Shown piece by piece: positions 59,666 through 64,000 of a DNA stretch of 64,000 nt. Position 1 is the stretch's first letter, and every line of letters starts with the position of its first letter. Origin of the DNA: Pseudomaricurvus sp033283335 (GTDB lineage Bacteria > Pseudomonadota > Gammaproteobacteria > Pseudomonadales > Cellvibrionaceae); assembly GCA_033283335.1 (NCBI GenBank), contig JAWMQP010000001.1, positions 992,001 through 1,056,000 on the forward strand, written 5' to 3'. A program made the position numbers and the translations under genes. Under the pieces are notes generated by a model. It saw nothing but the letters and a program-made list of their open reading frames with translations. It did not search any database and was not told where the DNA came from.

Positions 59666-62600
59666 TTACAGACTGCTGACTGTTGTTTCCACGTCGGCTT
59701 CGATAACTGGCTCTGCCTTGGGATGCTCTTCAGAATCCACCACAGATTCCGCGCTGTCTTTCACCAGCTCTTCAGATTGCTTAATCACATGGGTGTAGAG
59801 GAATGAATCAATGGTTTCAACATAATCGCTGTGCACTTCATCCCGGTCATAAAGTGCAGGAAACATATCGGCGAGCTTTTCAATGCTCTTATCAACCCAC
59901 GGATTGTAAACGCCAACGTAGAGCAGCTCGACGTTTTTCCGGTGGACATCAATAGCCTTCTCTTCGAACGGGTAAATCTGGTCTTCAAGAGCCAGTTCGT
60001 ATTGCTCCAACTCAAGTTCATTTAGATTTTTGGGGCGCTCGGAGGCCATCAGGCTACGACTGAAATTGTAATAGATTTCGGCCATATGGTAGGTGGCCGC
60101 TGCCGTGACATCCGCCACTTCGTAATCAAGCAACGCGGTATAACCATTGATCGCCTTTTTCATCAGGCGCTTTTTAACATCCAGGCTCTTTTTGATCGGC
60201 TCAACAATATTCACCGTATTAAATTCGTCGAACTGAGGCTGGACCAGCACCAGGGACGCCTCCGCCGCCAGGTACTTGGTACGGTCAGTTCTGTCATTGC
60301 CGGCTTTGCGATCCAACTGAACGATGGTTTTTAAAGTGGCCGTGCGATTGCGATCGTCATGCTGCAACAGGTAGACGGCGGCCATTTTGTTGTAAATTTC
60401 CAAAGCACTTTCCAATGGCGCAGGGAAGCGTTTGACAAAGCGCTGATAGACGGACAATTGCTTTGCCTGGACACCTGCCTGCTCATAAAGGTCGGCGGCC
60501 AGCAACAGTGCTCCCCGGCCCACCTCGTCGTCATCCGATTCGTTCGCGATCCGCTCGTATTCAGCGCCAGCCAGCTCGGCTTTGCCATCCGACTTGTACA
60601 CAAAGGCCATTTTTTTGGTGATTTCAGACTGTAATTCATGCCCGCCAAACTGCTCCCGGAACCCTTGCAATACGGCGGTGGCCTGAGACCAGTTTTGCAA
60701 TTCTATCAGGGCTGTGGCTGCATCAAACTCCGCATTGGGGCGAATTCCTGACGTGGGCGCCAGGCGACCGACCCGGAGAAAATGCTCCGCAGCCAGCTGG
60801 AATTCACCCGCCTGATTGGAAGCTTCGCCCTGTTTGTAAATGGCGGCAGCCAGGTTATCCACCAATTCGGTACGGGTTTTATCGTCTTCGGCAGTGAGTT
60901 CAAGAACCTGCAAATAACCGTGTTCCGCGTCAAAATAGTTCTGTAAATCAAACGACCCATGAGCCACTACCAGCCAGGCCGAACGCCGAATCGGCATTTC
61001 CGCCTGTGGGTAGCCTTCCAGTAACTTGCGAGCAGTGGTTACGGCCAGCGAATAATTCTTGATTTTGTACAGATCGTCGGCGGCAGCCCCAAGCACCAAC
61101 GTCACTTTCTCATGCTGGGGATAGGTATCGGCGAACTTCAGAGAGGTATCCACCACTTTCTGCTGAATCACATCCCGATTAACCTCAACCACCGTCTTAA
61201 GGTGTTCGCGGTAGGCGTAGACGGCGGCATAGCCAGCCGCAGACGACTGCTCATGCTGGGGATACCCATAAGACGTGAATTCATAGGCTTGCGCCGCACC
61301 ACCGAAGTCTTTATTTTCCATCATCAAGTCCGCCAACTGATAGTGAATTGACGGCGATTCCTCAGCCTGGGGGAATGACGACAAGTATTTACGATACCAA
61401 ACCAGCGCTTCCCTGTAGTTGACCGGTTTTTCCTTGGCAAAGCGCTTATCCTGGTAGAGGGCGTGGTAATGGTTGGCCAGGTCTTTCAGGTTTCCCTTCA
61501 GGAACCCCACCACGTCAGGCCTCTCTTCCAGCTGAAAGTGCTGCCAATAGTCAGCATCGAGAGCGTAGGTGTAGGAAAAATCCTTTTTCGCTTCAATCAC
61601 CAGCTGGGCAAAACGCCCCTGATGGTAGATTTCTATCACCCGCATCGCAAAGTGCGGAGAGATTTCCGCGTATGGATGACCATCGATAAAGGTTTTATAG
61701 GCTCCGGCGGCATCGGCGTAGCGACGCTTGTCCAGATAAAACTCACCCAGGTTGCTGTAGACCTTATCCTCGTAACTGCGTGCGCCCACTCGGCCGAAGA
61801 ATTCAGCCACCACTTCAGGGCCACCCAGGTTGGAAAAGCTCAGGCTGATCACCCGATAGGTATCATCCACCAACTTGCTTTCAATGGGATCATGAGCTTG
61901 GTCAAAGTCGTAGCCGATGGAGACCTTGTAATCCAGCAAAGCAATGTATTGGGATAACGCCTCGTCGTAGAGATGCTGCTTGTAGAAACTCCACCCCAGC
62001 TTGTACAAGGCCAGCTCATAATAGTAAGAGCCTGGACCCATGGCGACGATGGTTTGATAGGCTTGTTCGGCGTTCAGGTACTGTTTACGGGTAAAAAAGA
62101 ATTCCGCTCGACGGAACTGGACTTCATCCATGTAACGGGAATTGGGATACGCCTGAATAAACTGGTTCATCACCCGCATGGCTTCGTCGATCTCGCCCAG
62201 CTCCTCGTAAGCACGGGACATCTGGTAGAGCACCTGGTCGTTGCGATCGTACAACGGGTATTCGTGCAGCAATTTTTTGTACAGGGTGATCGCCTGTCGG
62301 GCATTGGCATTTTCCAGATCCCCAGCGGGATGACCTGTCAATGCCGGTGATTCACCCTTCGGGCCCTGGGACGATGTCATTAAAGGCATCTCAGCAGCCC
62401 TGGATTCGAAATCCTGGTCGCTTTCCCGATCATTGTCCTGCGCTTCGGCCGGGACAAGCCCCGCCGTGTCTTCCAACTGAAGCTGAGCGGTAGCTGGCGT
62501 ATCCAATGTGGTTGCTGCAGCAGTCTGACCACCGCCCTTTTCATTGATGTAACCATATTCTTTTTCAATGGACAGGTCCGCAATACGTCGAATGGCTTCA

Positions 62601-62803
62601 GGAGTCATCGCCGATTCCGGCGTTTCTTCCAAGAATACCCGGTAACTGGCCATGGCCTTATCCAGACCATCGTTGACCTGAGTATCTTCCAGCGCCAATT
62701 CAACGTCACGTAACTCTGCCAGGGTACCCTGCTCTTCAGTGACAGAGCAGGAAATCAACACCCAGGGAAACCCCAGTATCAACAAGGTGCGACCTCCTTT
62801 CAC
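59666..62803 (-). CDS. large TPR-repeat lipoprotein (GltD/AgmU-like)
   Basis: 1045 residues. The N-terminal signal ends in LISCS, a plausible lipobox. Many TPR-type helical repeats cover about 170-900 (for example LLHEYPLYDRNDQVLYQMSR, AFQFPGxxY-like FPQAEESPSIHYQLADL). A low-complexity region lies near 85-165. The start overlaps the upstream stop by four bases (ATGA), so it is coupled to that TPR gene. Such long TPR proteins are typical partners in Glt-like envelope machines. Its role is otherwise inferred from context. Confidence 0.85.
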   Translation of the reverse strand: MKGGRTLLILGFPWVLISCSVTEEQGTLAELRDVELALEDTQVNDGLDKAMASYRVFLEETPESAMTPEAIRRIADLSIEKEYGYINEKGGGQTAAATTLDTPATAQLQLEDTAGLVPAEAQDNDRESDQDFESRAAEMPLMTSSQGPKGESPALTGHPAGDLENANARQAITLYKKLLHEYPLYDRNDQVLYQMSRAYEELGEIDEAMRVMNQFIQAYPNSRYMDEVQFRRAEFFFTRKQYLNAEQAYQTIVAMGPGSYYYELALYKLGWSFYKQHLYDEALSQYIALLDYKVSIGYDFDQAHDPIESKLVDDTYRVISLSFSNLGGPEVVAEFFGRVGARSYEDKVYSNLGEFYLDKRRYADAAGAYKTFIDGHPYAEISPHFAMRVIEIYHQGRFAQLVIEAKKDFSYTYALDADYWQHFQLEERPDVVGFLKGNLKDLANHYHALYQDKRFAKEKPVNYREALVWYRKYLSSFPQAEESPSIHYQLADLMMENKDFGGAAQAYEFTSYGYPQHEQSSAAGYAAVYAYREHLKTVVEVNRDVIQQKVVDTSLKFADTYPQHEKVTLVLGAAADDLYKIKNYSLAVTTARKLLEGYPQAEMPIRRSAWLVVAHGSFDLQNYFDAEHGYLQVLELTAEDDKTRTELVDNLAAAIYKQGEASNQAGEFQLAAEHFLRVGRLAPTSGIRPNAEFDAATALIELQNWSQATAVLQGFREQFGGHELQSEITKKMAFVYKSDGKAELAGAEYERIANESDDDEVGRGALLLAADLYEQAGVQAKQLSVYQRFVKRFPAPLESALEIYNKMAAVYLLQHDDRNRTATLKTIVQLDRKAGNDRTDRTKYLAAEASLVLVQPQFDEFNTVNIVEPIKKSLDVKKRLMKKAINGYTALLDYEVADVTAAATYHMAEIYYNFSRSLMASERPKNLNELELEQYELALEDQIYPFEEKAIDVHRKNVELLYVGVYNPWVDKSIEKLADMFPALYDRDEVHSDYVETIDSFLYTHVIKQSEELVKDSAESVVDSEEHPKAEPVIEADVETTVSSL

Positions 62804-64000
62804 AAGGCATCCTCCGCAGCATCTTCGGGTTCAACCTCCAACTGGCTCATGGTCGCCCGGTCATAACTTTCAGCCAGCGCAAAACGGGCTTGCACCTGTG
62901 CCACTTCCAGCTTTTCACTGCGGCGTTTTAGCTCGTCAATCGCCATGGTTTCCAACATCCGCCCCTGGCGTAACATCAAGGTTTCCACCGTGTTGTAGGC
63001 TCGCTCCGTTTGTCGGCGTAAACGGGCGATTTGCGCATCGTAGCCCCGGTAACTTTGAGTTGCCGCCTGACGAGTGCGAACAAATTCATTGTATTGCTGT
63101 TTGAGCCTGGCGATGTCCTCATCCAACGCAGCCAGATGCTCAAAGGTTGTGGTCAGGCGTTGGTCATATTCGGTTTCGAGAACCCAGTGAAGATGACCTC
63201 TCAAGCGCGCAATTCGTCTCAATCGATCGGTATCGACAGAGGGCGAACGGGCTTCAACCGCATCAATAGCCTGCATGGCGACACGCTCTTCAGCGGTGGC
63301 GAGAAACTCAGGTCTGGGAGAAACCAGCATTGCCTGCAGGCGGTTGTGGATACGGTCACGCTGCTCCAGGCGCAAATTGATCAGCGAATCCAGCTGGCGG
63401 AATTTTTCATCAATGGCCGGCAGCAAGGGTTCGTAGTATTGACGCCGCAAGGCGATCATATCCTCGTAGGCAGCGTAGTTGACCCGATAGGTTTCCAGGC
63501 GCAGACGCAGCTGCTCCAGATCAAAGTAGTTCTGCAACGACGATTGGAAATCGTGAGAGGCCATCAGCTCCATCAGATAATAGGTTTCGGGGCTATCGGG
63601 CAGATCGCGCAAACGAATTACCCAGTCGCGATCCTGCTTGATTTCCTCACGCACCAACGCCTTGAGAAGATTGCCCTGCTGGATGCTCTCTACCGAAGCA
63701 TCCAGGCGATCCAACTCAGCATTGATGGCCGTCAGGGCCCGGCCATACCCCAAAGCCGCTTTGCCAAATAACCCGAGCTTACCGTAAGCGTAGGGAACCC
63801 CCAGCAGGGCATCCTGTACCGCGGCATCGGTCACATGACGATCACTTAATAGGCTCCAGGGCACCAGGGCTTTCTGGTAATTGTCGTATTTGGCGTAGGC
63901 CCAGCCCAACCCCAGCAGCGCCCGGTTTGAATAGGGGCCATCCAGGCGCACCCGCTCCAGAAACCGGGTAGCTTCTTCATATTGCCCGGCGTCCATCAGG
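62800..64000 (-). CDS. TPR / coiled-coil protein, 5' end outside the window
   Basis: About 400 residues are visible and the frame stays open at the right edge, so the gene begins upstream. The visible N-part is TPR-like (YEEATRFLERVRLDGPYSNR, GLGWAYAKYDNYQKALVPWS). From about residue 230 onward it is a long coiled coil ending in a very acidic tail (EVEPEDAAEDAL). Its stop overlaps the start of the large TPR lipoprotein gene. It is the first machinery gene visible here; more genes of the operon probably lie outside the window. Confidence 0.85.
   Translation of the reverse strand, partial: LMDAGQYEEATRFLERVRLDGPYSNRALLGLGWAYAKYDNYQKALVPWSLLSDRHVTDAAVQDALLGVPYAYGKLGLFGKAALGYGRALTAINAELDRLDASVESIQQGNLLKALVREEIKQDRDWVIRLRDLPDSPETYYLMELMASHDFQSSLQNYFDLEQLRLRLETYRVNYAAYEDMIALRRQYYEPLLPAIDEKFRQLDSLINLRLEQRDRIHNRLQAMLVSPRPEFLATAEERVAMQAIDAVEARSPSVDTDRLRRIARLRGHLHWVLETEYDQRLTTTFEHLAALDEDIARLKQQYNEFVRTRQAATQSYRGYDAQIARLRRQTERAYNTVETLMLRQGRMLETMAIDELKRRSEKLEVAQVQARFALAESYDRATMSQLEVEPEDAAEDAL

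Noticed and set aside
1..64000. tRNA, rRNA or riboswitch genes
   Set aside because: I looked in the gaps for tRNA-like ends and CCA, T-loop sequence and known riboswitch cores and found none I could support. A covariance-model scan was not possible here.

Overview
The window looks like chromosomal DNA from a free-living, probably marine gammaproteobacterium near the Pseudomonadales/Cellvibrionales. This rests on synteny and gene type: xerD-dsbC-hom-thrC-recJ and rpsP-rimM-trmD-rplS-ffh-ypjD-corB run in the order familiar from Pseudomonas and relatives, and tesA is divergent from ybbA-ybbP. The envelope genes are Gram-negative (TonB-dependent receptor, OmpA-like barrel, lipoproteins). I see no tRNA, rRNA, CRISPR array, phage block or transposase gene.

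Layout. 1-2.8 kb: the end of a YgjP-type metallohydrolase, a small unknown protein and a PIN-PhoH ATPase. 3-7.1 kb: an ABC exporter-like pair (ybbA-ybbP) and tesA. 7.1-14.1 kb: recJ, thrC, hom, dsbC and xerD, all on the minus strand. 14.2-17.9 kb: the rplS-trmD-rimM-rpsP operon, then ffh. 18-24.4 kb: ypjD, corB, purT, two Nudix hydrolases and small DUF proteins. 24.4-29.5 kb: serA-serC, then a TetR regulator divergent from two glutathione S-transferase genes. 29.7-41.3 kb: an orphan polyamine-type binding protein, an AraC regulator, an M13 peptidase, a TonB receptor divergent from another AraC regulator, a Na/Pi cotransporter and endonuclease I. Two copies of a palindromic mobile-type repeat lie at 2.8 and 9.0 kb, and a 158-bp palindrome lies at 23.9 kb.

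The most notable part is 41.3-64 kb, entirely on the minus strand and continuing past the right edge. In transcription order it holds two TPR/coiled-coil genes, a TPR lipoprotein, a small secreted protein, a TolQ/ExbB-like protein, two ExbD/TolR-like proteins and a TonB-like protein with an AgmX/PglI-type C-terminus. This one-ExbB, two-ExbD, TonB-like, several-TPR composition resembles the Agl-Glt gliding machinery of Myxococcus xanthus. It is followed, in the same direction, by a 2859-residue secreted protein built of about 14 DUF11-type repeats, and by a translationally coupled 1734-residue protein with three OmpA-like domains and a predicted beta-barrel. My inference is that these genes may form one proton-motive-force-driven trans-envelope machine with very large surface components. 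One of the two ExbD proteins has Asn where the channel Asp normally sits.

Coordinates are given for the start codon I prefer. Where that differs from the longest open frame, the reason is stated in the entry.
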